A program made the position numbers and the translations under genes. A stretch of 64,000 nucleotides of DNA from Bradyrhizobium algeriense (GTDB lineage: Bacteria; Pseudomonadota; Alphaproteobacteria; Rhizobiales; Xanthobacteraceae). The notes beneath the pieces were generated by a model, which saw only the letters and a program-made list of their open reading frames with translations, did not search any database and had not been told where the DNA came from. Shown in pieces: positions 1 through 9,270 of the stretch (positions are counted from its first letter, which is position 1; every line of letters begins with the position of its first letter). The DNA lies in contig NZ_JAZHRV010000001.1 of assembly GCF_036924595.1 (NCBI RefSeq), positions 6,909,501 to 6,973,500 of the forward strand, written 5' to 3'.

Positions 1-146
1 GCTCTGGCTGGCTTGACAGGCTCACACTTCCGTCACTGCCTTGCGTTGCCAAATCCGTTCCGCCAAACTCCCTGGCAACGATGACGGCTGGCCATCTGAA
101 CCGATGACCGGACACGATCATCGGTCAACACAACGGAGGCAGCGAT

Positions 147-1373
147 ATGAGAACTGGCATTCTTCATCTCCTTGCAGGCGCGGCGGTTGCGATCACGCTA
201 TCGGCGACATCTGCAAGTGCGCAGAAGAAATACGATATCGGCGCCAGCGATACCGAAATCAAGATCGGCCAGACCGTTCCGTTCTCGGGCCCGGCCTCCG
301 CTTATGCCGGCATCGGCAAGACGCAGGCTGCCTATATGCGGATGATCAACGAACAGGGCGGCATCAAGGGCCGCAAGATCAACCTGATCCAGTATGACGA
401 CGCCTACTCGCCGCCGAAAGCCGTCGAGCAGGTGCGCAAGCTGATCGAGAGCGACGAGGTTCTGCTGACCTTCCAGATCATCGGCACGCCGTCGAACGCC
501 GCCGTCCAGAAATATCTCAACGCCAAGAAGGTGCCGCAGCTCCTCGCCGCGACCGGGGCGTCGAAATTCACCGATCCCAAGAATTTCCCCTGGACGATGG
601 GATACAATCCCAACTACCAGACGGAGGGCCGCATCTACGGCCAATACATTCTGAAGAACCATCCAACCGCCAAGATCGGTATTCTCTATCAGAACGACGA
701 TCTTGGCCGTGATTATGTCACCGGCTTGAAGGACGCCCTCGGCGCCAAGGCCCCGTCGATGATCGTCGCCGAAACGTCCTATGAGCTGACCGATCCGACC
801 ATCGACTCGCAGATCGTCAAGCTGAAGGCGGCGGGCGCCGACCTGCTCTACAATGCCTCGACGCCAAAATTCGCAGCGCAGGCAATCAAGAAGGTCGCCG
901 ACCTCGGCTGGAAGCCGGTGCATATCCTCGACATCAATGCGAGCCCGATCTCCGCCACGCTCAAGCCCGCAGGCCTCGATATCTCCAAGGACATCATCTC
1001 CACCAACTACGGCAAGGATCCGCTCGATCCGACATGGAAGGACGATCCCGGCATGAAGGCCTATTTCGCCTTCATGGACAAATATTACCCCGAGGGCGAC
1101 AAGCTCAACACCGTCAACGTCTACGGCTATGCGACCGCGGAATTGCTGGTGAAGATCCTGCAACAATGCGGCGACGATCTCACGCGCGAGAATATCATGC
1201 GGCAGGCCACCAGCCTGAAGAACGTCACCGGCAGCCTGTCGCTGCCGGGCATGGTCACCAACACCTCGCCGACCGACTACCGCATCAACAAGCAGATGCA
1301 GATGATGAGGTTCAACGGCGAACGCTGGGAACTGTTCGGCCCGATTATCGAGGATACCGGGCCGACCGGTTAG
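147..1373 (+). CDS. ABC transporter substrate-binding protein, branched-chain amino acid type (copy 1)
   Basis: A 408-residue periplasmic binding protein of the LivK/Leu-Ile-Val-binding (type I periplasmic binding fold) family, expected to deliver an amino acid, amide or aromatic acid to an ABC importer. A signal peptide of about 25 residues ends in SASAQ. The mature start (KKYDIGASDTEIKIGQTVPF) is the usual opening of this family, followed by the GPASAYAGIGKTQAAYMRMI and QYDDAYSPPKAVEQVRKL blocks. The ATG is preceded by GGAGG at good spacing. No permease or ATPase gene lies downstream; a second, very similar binding protein follows at 1662. The ligand cannot be read from sequence. A hairpin with a T-run follows the stop codon, so it is probably transcribed alone. 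Confidence 0.93.
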   Translation: MRTGILHLLAGAAVAITLSATSASAQKKYDIGASDTEIKIGQTVPFSGPASAYAGIGKTQAAYMRMINEQGGIKGRKINLIQYDDAYSPPKAVEQVRKLIESDEVLLTFQIIGTPSNAAVQKYLNAKKVPQLLAATGASKFTDPKNFPWTMGYNPNYQTEGRIYGQYILKNHPTAKIGILYQNDDLGRDYVTGLKDALGAKAPSMIVAETSYELTDPTIDSQIVKLKAAGADLLYNASTPKFAAQAIKKVADLGWKPVHILDINASPISATLKPAGLDISKDIISTNYGKDPLDPTWKDDPGMKAYFAFMDKYYPEGDKLNTVNVYGYATAELLVKILQQCGDDLTRENIMRQATSLKNVTGSLSLPGMVTNTSPTDYRINKQMQMMRFNGERWELFGPIIEDTGPTG

Positions 1374-1396
1374 CGCCCCGCCCCGATTCAAGACAG

Positions 1397-1437
1397 AAGC
1401 CGTCGGCGTCACCCATGATGCCGGCGGCTTTTGTTTT
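1397..1437 (+). terminator. Rho-independent terminator after first binding protein gene
   Basis: AGCCGTCGGC (1398-1407) pairs with GCCGGCGGCT (1420-1429), with one G-U pair, and is followed directly by TTTTGTTTT. It begins 24 nt after the stop codon. Confidence 0.8.
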
Positions 1438-1661
1438 GAGCCCCGTGATGTCCCTGCCCGCGCACCTGCATCATTTTGCGGCTGACACCAGGTATGGACT
1501 CTTTTTGAGCAAACGGAACCGATACCCGAAACCCGGATGTTGGATACCTTGCATTGCAATATGGCTTCCGCCACTATTGTGGCAGCGATGACGCCGCCAG
1601 CCAAATCCAGCCCGCGGCAAGATCATCGGCTCAATCATGAACACATGAGGAACGCAGCATT

Positions 1662-2888
1662 ATGAGGAAGAGTATTTTCCATCTGGTCACCGGCACGGCG
1701 CTTGCGGTTGCGCTGTCGGTCTCGTCGGCCCAGGCCCAGAAAAAATACGATACCGGCGCGACCGATACCGAGATCAAGATCGGCCAGACCGTGCCGTTCT
1801 CCGGCGCCTATTCCGTCTATGCCAATATCGGCAAGACGCAGGCAGCTTACATGAAGATGATCAACGATCAGGGCGGCATCAACGGCCGAAAGGTCAACCT
1901 GATCCAGTATGACGACGCCTATTCGCCGCCGAAGACGGTCGAGCAGATCCGCAAGCTGGTGGAAGGCGACGAGGTCCTCCTGACCTTCCAGGTCATCGGC
2001 ACCGCGGCCAACGCCGCCGTGCAGAAGTATCTCAACACCAAGAAGGTGCCGCAGCTGTTCGCCGCCACCGGCGCCTCGAAGTTCACCGATCCCAAGAACT
2101 TCCCCTGGACCATGGGCTACAACCCCAACTATTTCGTCGAGGGCAAAATCTACGGCCAGTTCATTCTGAAGGAGTATCCGAGCGCGAAGATCGGCATTCT
2201 TTATCAGAATGACGATCTCGGTAAGGATTACATCAACGGGCTGAAGGCGGGCCTTGGCGACAAGGCATCGAAGATGGTCGTCGCAGAAGCTTCCTACGAA
2301 GTTTCCGATCCCACCATCGATTCGCAGGTGCTGAAGATCAAGGACGCCGGCGCGGATCTGTTCTACAGCGCCTCGACGCCGAAGCAGGCCGCTCAGGCGA
2401 TCCGCAAGATCCACGAGCTTGGCTGGAAGCCGGTCCATATCGTCGACATCAACGCGAGCCCGGTGAGCGCCACGCTGCAACCCGCCGGCCTCGAAGCGTC
2501 GAAGGGTGTGATCAGCGTCCAGTACGGTAAGGATCCGGCCGATCCGACATGGAAGGACGATCCCGGCCTGAAGAAGTATCTCGACTTCATGACGAAGTAC
2601 TTCCCCGACGGCGACAAGATGAACACCGTCAACACCTACGGTTATTCGACTGCGCAGCTGCTGGTGCAGGTACTCAAGCAGTGCGGCGACGACCTGACAC
2701 GTGAGAACGTGATGAGGCAGGCCGCCAACCTGAAGGACGTCGTGCTCGATCTCGGCCTGCCCGGCATGAAGATCAACACCAGCCCCACCGACTACCGCGT
2801 CAACAAGCAGCTGCAGCTGATGAAGTTCAACGGCGAGCGCTGGGAATTGTTCGGCCCGATCCTTGAGGACGCAGGTCCTGCGGGTTAG
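1662..2888 (+). CDS. ABC transporter substrate-binding protein, branched-chain amino acid type (copy 2)
   Basis: A 408-residue paralogue of the protein at 147, of equal length and collinear throughout; most residues are identical, including the mature N-terminus KKYDTGATDTEIKIGQTVPF and the C-terminus FNGERWELFGPILEDAGPAG. The signal peptide ends SSAQAQ. Differences cluster in surface-type stretches (for example the segments around residues 200-215 and 355-370), consistent with a tandem duplication that has diverged, perhaps to a related ligand. It has its own upstream region of 288 bp and its own terminator, so the two copies can be regulated separately. No permease or ATPase is adjacent. 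The family is sure; the substrate is not known. Confidence 0.93.
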   Translation: MRKSIFHLVTGTALAVALSVSSAQAQKKYDTGATDTEIKIGQTVPFSGAYSVYANIGKTQAAYMKMINDQGGINGRKVNLIQYDDAYSPPKTVEQIRKLVEGDEVLLTFQVIGTAANAAVQKYLNTKKVPQLFAATGASKFTDPKNFPWTMGYNPNYFVEGKIYGQFILKEYPSAKIGILYQNDDLGKDYINGLKAGLGDKASKMVVAEASYEVSDPTIDSQVLKIKDAGADLFYSASTPKQAAQAIRKIHELGWKPVHIVDINASPVSATLQPAGLEASKGVISVQYGKDPADPTWKDDPGLKKYLDFMTKYFPDGDKMNTVNTYGYSTAQLLVQVLKQCGDDLTRENVMRQAANLKDVVLDLGLPGMKINTSPTDYRVNKQLQLMKFNGERWELFGPILEDAGPAG

Positions 2889-2926
2889 TCGCGGCGACCT
2901 AATCGAAACGATCGGCGGAAAGAAGC

Positions 2927-2960
2927 GATCGGCGGCCCCTCGGGGCCGCCGATTTTTTTC
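2927..2960 (+). terminator. Strong Rho-independent terminator
   Basis: ATCGGCGGCCCC (2928-2939) and GGGGCCGCCGAT (2942-2953) form a perfect GC-rich stem, followed by seven T residues. It lies just past the second binding-protein gene, and the convergent DUF1330 gene ends a few bases away, so it may serve both strands. Confidence 0.88.
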
Positions 2961-2965
2961 AAACC

Positions 2966-3391
2966 CTACTCCGGTATCTCCCCAAACGTCTTGCCGGCCG
3001 GCAGCACCGCGTGCCGGATCAGGCGGGAATCCTCCACCGCGGCCTGGCGGTGCTTCACCGCTTCGCGGTAGACGGGATCGCGGATCATCTCGGCGAACGC
3101 CGCGACGCTTGGATATTCGGCGATGAAGCAGTGGTCCCAGCGCTCCGCCTCGGGTCCGATCAGCATCAGTTCGAACCTGCCCTGCCAGACGATGCGGCCG
3201 CCGAGCCGTTCGAATACCGGGCCGCTTTCGCGCCCATAGGCCGCGTAGGCCTCCGCGCCCGTCGCCTTGCGGCCGTCGGGATAGGCGGCCTGCGCGCGCA
3301 AACGAACCAGGTTGAGCATGTGGATCGGACCCGGCCGGTCATTGGCCCTGAATTGCGCGAATACTTCCCTCGTCGGATCGATGTGGCCCAT
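2966..3391 (-). CDS. DUF1330 domain protein
   Basis: A 141-residue cytoplasmic protein of the DUF1330 family (dimeric alpha/beta-barrel superfamily). Recognisable blocks are the opening GHIDPTREVFAQFRANDRPG, PIHMLNLVRLR, the GREVGPVFE-like segment (YGRESGPVFERLGGRIVW) and the C-terminal DHCFIAEYPSVAAFAEMIRD / YREAVKHRQAAVEDSRLIR block. The family is widespread but its biochemical role is not established. It converges on the binding-protein gene at 1662 and is divergent from the penicillin-binding protein gene at 3538. No signal peptide or membrane segment is seen. Confidence 0.88.
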   Translation of the reverse strand: MGHIDPTREVFAQFRANDRPGPIHMLNLVRLRAQAAYPDGRKATGAEAYAAYGRESGPVFERLGGRIVWQGRFELMLIGPEAERWDHCFIAEYPSVAAFAEMIRDPVYREAVKHRQAAVEDSRLIRHAVLPAGKTFGEIPE

Positions 3392-3537
3392 GCGGTTTTT
3401 CCCTGAGAATGCTGTGGTTTGCAGCCATCCTAATATGGACCCCGCCGCACCTCCTAATCCCGCGTTAACCTTTCCGTAACCGTCCCTTAAACAGCCCCCG
3501 GTAGCGTGCGGTGAGACGGGTGTGAACGGCGTTTGTC

Positions 3538-5763
3538 ATGGCGTGGGGACGGAAAAAGCGCGGCGGACGCGAGGAGCCGCTGTTTGGGCTTCCGGCAGCG
3601 CTCGCCGATCTGCGCCTCTCTCCCGAGGATCGCATCCCCGCCGCCGTCGACGACGACAAACCGAAGAAACCAGTGCCCAAGCGCAAGCACGAAGAGGACG
3701 ACGACGAGCCGCCGCCGCGCGAGAGGAAGCCGCGCGCGGCTAAGGGCGGCGCCAAGCGGCGCGCGAAATCACGCGGCCGGATCAGGTTCGGCCGGCTGAT
3801 CTATTGGGGCGCGGTGCTCGGCCTGTGGACCGCGATCGCGATCATCGGCGTCGTGGTCTGGGTCGGCGCGCATCTGCCGGCGATCCAGTCGCTGGAAATT
3901 CCAAAGCGCCCGCCGACCATTCAGATTGTCGGCGTCGACGGCAGCCTGCTGGCCTCGCGCGGCGAAATGGCCGGCACCAATGTCGCGCTGAAGGATCTGC
4001 CGCCTTATCTGCCGAAGGCGTTCATCGCCATCGAGGATCGCCGCTTCTATTCGCATTACGGCATCGATCCCATCGGCATCGCGCGCGCGGCGGTCGCCAA
4101 CATCCTGCATCGCGGCGTGTCGCAGGGCGGCTCGACGCTGACGCAGCAGCTCGCGAAAAACCTGTTCCTGACCCAGGAACGCACCATGGCGCGCAAGCTG
4201 CAGGAGGTGGAGCTGGCGCTGTGGCTGGAGCGCAAGCACTCCAAGAACGAAATTCTCGAGCTCTACCTCAACCGCGTCTATTTCGGCTCCGGCGCCTATG
4301 GCGTCGAGGCGGCTTCGCAACGCTATTTCGGCAAATCCGCCAAGAACGTCACGGTTGCGGAAGCCGCGATGCTGGCGGGCCTCGTCAAATCGCCGTCGCG
4401 GCTGGCGCCGAACCGCAACCCCGAAGGCGCAGAGGCGCGCGCTCAGATCGTGCTCGCGGCGATGGCGGAGGGCAAATTCATCAGCGCCGCCCAGGCCAAG
4501 GCCTCGATCGGACATCCCTCCTACAAGGTGAAGCCGGCCGGCGCCGGCACGGTCAATTACGTCGCCGACTGGATCGGCGAGGTGCTCGACGATCTCGTCG
4601 GCCAGATCGACCAGAGCATCGTGGTCGAGACCACGATCGATCCGAAACTGCAGAGCGTCGCGGAAGCCGCCATCATCGACGAGCTCGCCGCAAAGAGCGT
4701 GAAATTCAATGTCACGCAAGGCGCGCTGGTGGCGATGACGCCCGAAGGCGCGGTGCGCGCCATGGTCGGCGGGCGGAACTATGCCGACAGCCAGTACAAC
4801 CGCGCGGTGACGGCCAAACGCCAGCCCGGCTCGGCGTTCAAGCCGTTCATCTATCTGACGGCGATCGAAGGCGGCCTGACGCCGGAAACGATCCGCCAGG
4901 ACGCGCCGCTCGATCTCAAGGGCTGGAAACCTGAGAACTACACCCATGAATATTTCGGCTCGGTGACGCTGACACAGGCGCTGGCGATGTCGCTCAACAC
5001 GGTCGCGGTGCGGCTCGGCCTCGAGGTCGGGCCAAAGAACGTGGTGCGGACCGCGCACCGGCTGGGGATTTCATCGAAGCTCGAGGCCAATCCTTCGATC
5101 GCGCTCGGTACCTCGGAAGTCTCGGTCATCGAACTGGTCGGCGCCTATGCACCCTTTGCCAATGGCGGGCTCGGCGTCTCCCCGCATGTCGTGACCAAGA
5201 TCCGTACCCATGAGGGCAAGGTGCTGTATGTGCGGCAGCCCGACCGGCTCGGCCAGGTGATCGAGCCGCGCCATGCCGCGATGATGAACACGATGATGCT
5301 GGAAACCCTGCTGTCCGGCACGGCGCGCAAGGCGGAGATTCCGGGCTGGATGGCCGCCGGCAAGACCGGCACCAGCCAGGATTTCCGCGACGCCTGGTTT
5401 ATCGGCTACACGGCGAACCTCGTCACCGGCGTCTGGCTCGGCAATGACGATAACTCGCCGACCAGGAAGGCCACCGGCGGCGGCCTGCCGGTGGAAGTGT
5501 GGACCCGCTTCATGCGCACGGCGCATCAGGGCGTTCCGGTGGCGAGCCTGCCGAACGCGCAGCGCGGCGGCTTCATATCGAACCTGTTCCAGACCGCGTC
5601 GCAGGTCAGCGCCGCGCCTGCCCCGTCGGCGCAGGTCCCCCAGGGCGGCGGATATCGACCGCCACCGGCACGAACGCCCGCGCCGCCGCCGAATCCGTCA
5701 GCGCGGCCGGAAGCCGCGGCGGGACTGGATGGCTGGCTGGTGGATCGGCTGTTTGGGAGGTAG
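3538..5763 (+). CDS. Class A penicillin-binding protein 1A (transglycosylase/transpeptidase)
   Basis: A 741-residue bifunctional peptidoglycan synthase acting on lipid II at the outer face of the inner membrane. In order: a long basic and acidic cytoplasmic tail (1-85, with KRKHEEDDDEPPPRERKPR); one membrane anchor (~87-108, LIYWGAVLGLWTAIAIIGVV); the GT51 glycosyltransferase domain with catalytic Glu in IEDRRFYSHYGID (~166) and the GGSTLTQQLAKN block; and the transpeptidase domain with SxxK in PGSAFKPF (~431), SLN (SLNTVAVRLG) and KTGT (KTGTSQDFRDAWF, ~609). The Pro-rich C-terminus (PPPARTPAPPPNPSARP) is probably flexible. All catalytic motifs are intact. The charged N-terminal tail is typical of rhizobial PBP1A proteins and may contact cytoplasmic partners (inference). 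Confidence 0.95.
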   Translation: MAWGRKKRGGREEPLFGLPAALADLRLSPEDRIPAAVDDDKPKKPVPKRKHEEDDDEPPPRERKPRAAKGGAKRRAKSRGRIRFGRLIYWGAVLGLWTAIAIIGVVVWVGAHLPAIQSLEIPKRPPTIQIVGVDGSLLASRGEMAGTNVALKDLPPYLPKAFIAIEDRRFYSHYGIDPIGIARAAVANILHRGVSQGGSTLTQQLAKNLFLTQERTMARKLQEVELALWLERKHSKNEILELYLNRVYFGSGAYGVEAASQRYFGKSAKNVTVAEAAMLAGLVKSPSRLAPNRNPEGAEARAQIVLAAMAEGKFISAAQAKASIGHPSYKVKPAGAGTVNYVADWIGEVLDDLVGQIDQSIVVETTIDPKLQSVAEAAIIDELAAKSVKFNVTQGALVAMTPEGAVRAMVGGRNYADSQYNRAVTAKRQPGSAFKPFIYLTAIEGGLTPETIRQDAPLDLKGWKPENYTHEYFGSVTLTQALAMSLNTVAVRLGLEVGPKNVVRTAHRLGISSKLEANPSIALGTSEVSVIELVGAYAPFANGGLGVSPHVVTKIRTHEGKVLYVRQPDRLGQVIEPRHAAMMNTMMLETLLSGTARKAEIPGWMAAGKTGTSQDFRDAWFIGYTANLVTGVWLGNDDNSPTRKATGGGLPVEVWTRFMRTAHQGVPVASLPNAQRGGFISNLFQTASQVSAAPAPSAQVPQGGGYRPPPARTPAPPPNPSARPEAAAGLDGWLVDRLFGR

Positions 5764-5790
5764 GCGGTAATCTCGCGACCACCACAAGCC

Positions 5791-5890
5791 GTCATACCCC
5801 GCGAAAGCGGGGTATCCAGTACGCCGCGGCCTCTTGGATTATCGCTGACGTCTCTGGAATACTGGGTCACCCGCCTTCGCGGGTGACGAC
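5791..5890. repeat. REP-like palindromic intergenic repeat
   Basis: GTCATACCCCGCGAAAGCGG with its flanks forms one hairpin (5791-5816), and GGGTCACCCGCCTTCGCGGG forms a second (5864-5883, continuing TGAC). Two GC hairpins separated by about 45 bases between convergent genes fit the dispersed palindromic elements common in Bradyrhizobium genomes. It may also act as a bidirectional terminator. Confidence 0.7.
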
Positions 5891-5915
5891 ACCGCGATAT
5901 GCGGCGACGACAGAA

Positions 5916-6671
5916 CTAATCCTCGACCCCGTAGCGATGCAAATCGTTGCCGTAGGTGTCGAGCCAGCGCTTGGCGCGTTCGACATGGTCGCAAATACGA
6001 TCCACGACGCGCCAGAACCTGGGCGAGTGGTTCATCTCGACGAGATGGGCGACTTCATGGGCGGCGAGATAGTCCAGCACATAGGGCGGCGCGAGGATCA
6101 ATCGCCAGGAATACGACAGCGATCCGGCCGAGGTGCATGAACCCCAGCGGCTCGACTGGTCGCGGATCGACACCCGCCTGACCCGCACACCGAGATCCGC
6201 CGCGTAGGCGAGCGATGCCTTGTGCAGATCTTTGCGCGCTTCGCGCTTGAGAAAGTCGTGGACGCGCCGGTCCATGTGTTCGAAATCGCCGGCCACACAC
6301 AAAATCTTCTCGCCGCTGTCGCGGGTTTCAGTCCACACCGTGCCGCGCTCGCCCGCGCGATGCACGATCCGGTGCGGCACACCGCGCAACGGTATGACAG
6401 TGCCGGCCTGAAACGGTGCGGCCTTCGGCAGACGGCCGAGACGGGCGGCGATCCAGCCGCCGTGAAGCTGCGCAAAATCCTTGGCTTCCATGATCGTGCC
6501 GCGCGGCGGCATCGTCAGGATGGCTTCGCGATCCGTTGGATGAATGCGCAAGGTGTATCGCCGCGCGCGGCGGTGCCGGCGCAGCCTGATCGCAAAGACT
6601 TGCGAGCCGTGCTTGACCAAAAGAGTCGCGGGTTCGGCGGGCCGCCGATAAAGGAGGGCGCGAGTAGCCAT
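5916..6671 (-). CDS. M48-type (YgjP/SprT-like) zinc metallopeptidase
   Basis: A 251-residue soluble protein of the YgjP/DUF45 metallopeptidase group. The zinc site HEVAH is at residues 205-209, followed by the family's MNHSPRFW block. Upstream are the conserved RARRYTLRI and the QSSRWGSC-type motif (DQSSRWGSCTSAG), then SYSWRLILAPPYVLDYLAAHE. The start at 6671 (MATRALLYRRP) matches the usual N-terminus; an in-frame ATG at 6737 would add 22 residues but extends past the family's normal beginning. The substrate is unknown. It converges on the PBP1A gene through the palindromic repeat. Nothing suggests secretion. Confidence 0.88.
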   Translation of the reverse strand: MATRALLYRRPAEPATLLVKHGSQVFAIRLRRHRRARRYTLRIHPTDREAILTMPPRGTIMEAKDFAQLHGGWIAARLGRLPKAAPFQAGTVIPLRGVPHRIVHRAGERGTVWTETRDSGEKILCVAGDFEHMDRRVHDFLKREARKDLHKASLAYAADLGVRVRRVSIRDQSSRWGSCTSAGSLSYSWRLILAPPYVLDYLAAHEVAHLVEMNHSPRFWRVVDRICDHVERAKRWLDTYGNDLHRYGVED

Positions 6672-6962
6672 GTCTTGGAGTCCGGGGAGTAGGAGTTCGC
6701 CCGGATTCTGCCATATCCGCCGCCAGGGAAATCGCATCTAAATTGCTCGGCGCAAAAACAAATCATTTGCCCAATATACAGGGGCTTGGCGGCAAATCGC
6801 CTCTAGGGAATGGGGCTGGAGCCCAAAATTTCGGCTGGAACCGGGGGTCAAAAACGGCCTCAAGGAATGAGTCTGAACTCACCGCTTGATTCGACCGGAA
6901 TCCGGAATGTTTGAATCTTCTCAGCAACTTATAGGCGACCCGGAATCGATGCCGCCCGGGCA

Positions 6963-8312
6963 CTATTCGGCTGCACGGACCAATGTTGGCTTGGTAGTAG
7001 CCGCTGAAATCTTGGTATTGGCCGCCGACATCATGAAATCGGAGATGCGCGGCACGATTTCGGAACGGAATCGCGATCCGTTGAACACGCCGTAATGGCC
7101 GACACCCTTCTGCACGTAATGCACACGTCGATGATCGGGAATATGCGGGCACAATGCGTGCGTCGCTTCGGTCTGACCGAGCCCGGAGATGTCGTCTTTC
7201 TCGCCTTCCACCGTCATCAGCGCCACGCGGCGGATCTGCGACGGATCGACCGGCTTGCCGCGATGGGTCATCTCGCCCTTGGGCAGTGCGTGCTTGACGA
7301 AGACGACGTCGACGGTCTGCAGGTAATACTCCGCCGTCAGATCCATCACCGCGAGATACTCGTCATAGAATTCGCGGTGCTTGTCGACCATGTCGCCGTC
7401 GCCCTTCACCAGATTGTTGAACAGGGCCTTGTGCGCGTCGGTATGGCGATCGAGATTCATGGTGATGAAGCCCGAGAGCTGCAAAAAGCCCGGATAGACG
7501 TCGCGCATCACGCCGGGATGCGGGAACGGCACCTTGGTGATGACATGGTTGCGGAACCATTCGATGCCGCGCTCGGCCGCGAGGTTGTTCACTGACGTGG
7601 GATTGCGGCGGGTATCGATCGGACCGCCCATCAGCGTCATTGACAGCGGCACGAAGGGATCGCGCGCGGCTTCCATCACGGAGACCGCCGCCACCACCGG
7701 CACCGAAGGCTGGCACACCGCGATTACATGCATGTTGCCGCCGAGCACGTGCAGCATCTCGATGACGTAATCGACATAGTCATCGAGATCGAAGCGGCCC
7801 TCGGTGAGAGGAACCATCCGCGCGTCGGACCAGTCGGTGATGTAGACTTCATGCGTCGGCAGGAACGCCTCGACCGTGCCGCGCAGCAGCGTCGCGTAAT
7901 GGCCGGACATCGGCGCCACGATCAGCACGCGCGGATGCGGGCTGCGCAGCGGCCGGGTCAGCTTGCGATCGAAATGCAGCAGACGGCAGAACGGCTTTTC
8001 CCAGATCGAGCGGACTTCGACCGGCGTGCGGACGCCGTTGACTTCGGTGGTGTCGAGACCCCATTCGGGCTTGCCGTAGCGGCGCGTGGTGCGCTCGAAC
8101 AATTCGCAGGCCGCGGCGATCGATTTGCCGAATTCGGTGTGCGACCAGGGATTCAGCGGGTTTTGAAACAGGATTTTGGTGGCATCGGTCACGGCGCGTG
8201 CCGGGTTGAGCGACGCGTGACCCATCTCGTACATCCAGTACATCGGCGTCGTGAGCGCCGGACTGCCTTCGGCCACTAGGGGCGGTGCGCCGCCAAACTC
8301 ACCAATCGGCAT
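6963..8312 (-). CDS. phaZ: Intracellular polyhydroxyalkanoate depolymerase
   Basis: A 449-residue enzyme that mobilises stored polyhydroxybutyrate granules in the cytoplasm. The conserved N-terminus MYWMYEMGHASLNPARAV and NPLNPWSHTEFGKSI blocks are present, followed by the PHB_depo_C region (GYLQLSGFITMNLDRH-type segment: GFLQLSGFITMNLDRHTDAH). The nucleophile is cysteine, in VIAVCQPSVPVVAA, as in PhaZ1-type intracellular depolymerases, not serine. The likely acid and His lie in TVEGEKDDISGLGQT and KGVGHYGVFNGSRFR. The start at 8312 (MPIGEFGG) is chosen because residues further upstream are out of character; the ATG heading MYWMYEM is an alternative. It stands apart from any PHA synthase gene in this window. 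Confidence 0.92.
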   Translation of the reverse strand: MPIGEFGGAPPLVAEGSPALTTPMYWMYEMGHASLNPARAVTDATKILFQNPLNPWSHTEFGKSIAAACELFERTTRRYGKPEWGLDTTEVNGVRTPVEVRSIWEKPFCRLLHFDRKLTRPLRSPHPRVLIVAPMSGHYATLLRGTVEAFLPTHEVYITDWSDARMVPLTEGRFDLDDYVDYVIEMLHVLGGNMHVIAVCQPSVPVVAAVSVMEAARDPFVPLSMTLMGGPIDTRRNPTSVNNLAAERGIEWFRNHVITKVPFPHPGVMRDVYPGFLQLSGFITMNLDRHTDAHKALFNNLVKGDGDMVDKHREFYDEYLAVMDLTAEYYLQTVDVVFVKHALPKGEMTHRGKPVDPSQIRRVALMTVEGEKDDISGLGQTEATHALCPHIPDHRRVHYVQKGVGHYGVFNGSRFRSEIVPRISDFMMSAANTKISAATTKPTLVRAAE

Positions 8313-8439
8313 TTTATTTCTGACCTCTGTTTGCGCCGCAGCATAGTGCAGAATGCGTAATAATGCGTCAATGCACCGAACGCGCCTATCCAGATGTATA
8401 AGGGACGCAAAACCCCGGAAAACCACGGGAAACTGTGAC

Positions 8440-9270
8440 TTATTCGCCACCCCCGAGCAAAGATCCGTGATGTTTGGCGCTGCGCAAAAGGGCAAGGAAG
8501 ATCGCAAAGGAGGCAACGAACAGCACCACGTTGATGCCAAGCGACCAGACCATCAGGTCGGCCCTGAAGACGTGATCAATCAGGAGCGCGCGCATGCCCT
8601 CGAACACATAGGTCGGCGGCAGCGTCCAGGCGATATACTGCAGCCAGCCGGGCAGCACCGCGACCGGGTAATAGATGCAGGCGAGCGGCATCAGGCCGAA
8701 CATCAAGGTCCAGACGATGCTCTCGGCGCCGAGGCCGTTGCGCAGCACCAGGCCGGATACGAAAATTCCGACCGACCAGCTCGTGAAGATCAGGTTGCAG
8801 AAGAACGCGATCAGCGGCAGCCCGATCGCGAAGAAGTTGAAATCGAAGAAGAACAGCGCCAGCAGCGTCATCGGGATGACGCCGATCGCGAGCCGGATCA
8901 GGCTCATGATCATCAGCGAAATCAGGAATTCGATCGGTTTCAGCGGGCTCATCATCAGGTTGCCGAGGTTGCGCGCCCACATCTCCTCGAGAAACGAGAT
9001 CGAGAAGCCGAGCTGGCCGCGAAACAGGATGTCCCACAGGATCACCGCCCCGATCAGCGTGCCGCCGGCACGCGCAAAGAAGCCGTCGTTCTGCGAAATG
9101 TAGCTCTGCAGAAAGCCCCAGGTGATGATCTGCAGCGCCGGCCAGTAGATCAGCTCCAACAGCCGCGGCCAGGACGACATCAGAAGATACCAGTAGCGCA
9201 GCACCATCGCCTGGATGCGATGCCAGGAAATGGCGTAATGGGCGGCGGTCTCGCGGGCGACCTCGCTCAT
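8440..9270 (-). CDS. ABC-2 type transporter permease
   Basis: A 276-residue inner-membrane permease of the ABC-2 family with about six hydrophobic segments (for example TLIGAVILWDILF, LIRLAIGVIPMTLLALFFF, LPLIAFFCNLIFTSWSVGIF, VLFVASFAIFLALL) and the characteristic ABC-2 stretch YYPVAVLPGWLQYIAWTLPP followed by TYVFEGMRALL. It pairs with the ATPase gene just upstream on the same strand: the start ATG overlaps the ATPase stop by four bases, indicating translational coupling. Together they form a minimal exporter; the substrate (lipid, polysaccharide or drug) is not indicated by neighbours. Confidence 0.92.
   Translation of the reverse strand: MSEVARETAAHYAISWHRIQAMVLRYWYLLMSSWPRLLELIYWPALQIITWGFLQSYISQNDGFFARAGGTLIGAVILWDILFRGQLGFSISFLEEMWARNLGNLMMSPLKPIEFLISLMIMSLIRLAIGVIPMTLLALFFFDFNFFAIGLPLIAFFCNLIFTSWSVGIFVSGLVLRNGLGAESIVWTLMFGLMPLACIYYPVAVLPGWLQYIAWTLPPTYVFEGMRALLIDHVFRADLMVWSLGINVVLFVASFAIFLALLRSAKHHGSLLGGGE

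Noticed and set aside
8313..8540. Upstream extension of the PHA depolymerase frame
   Set aside because: The added residues are Cys/Leu-rich, unlike the family N-terminus, and overlap the end of the ABC permease gene.
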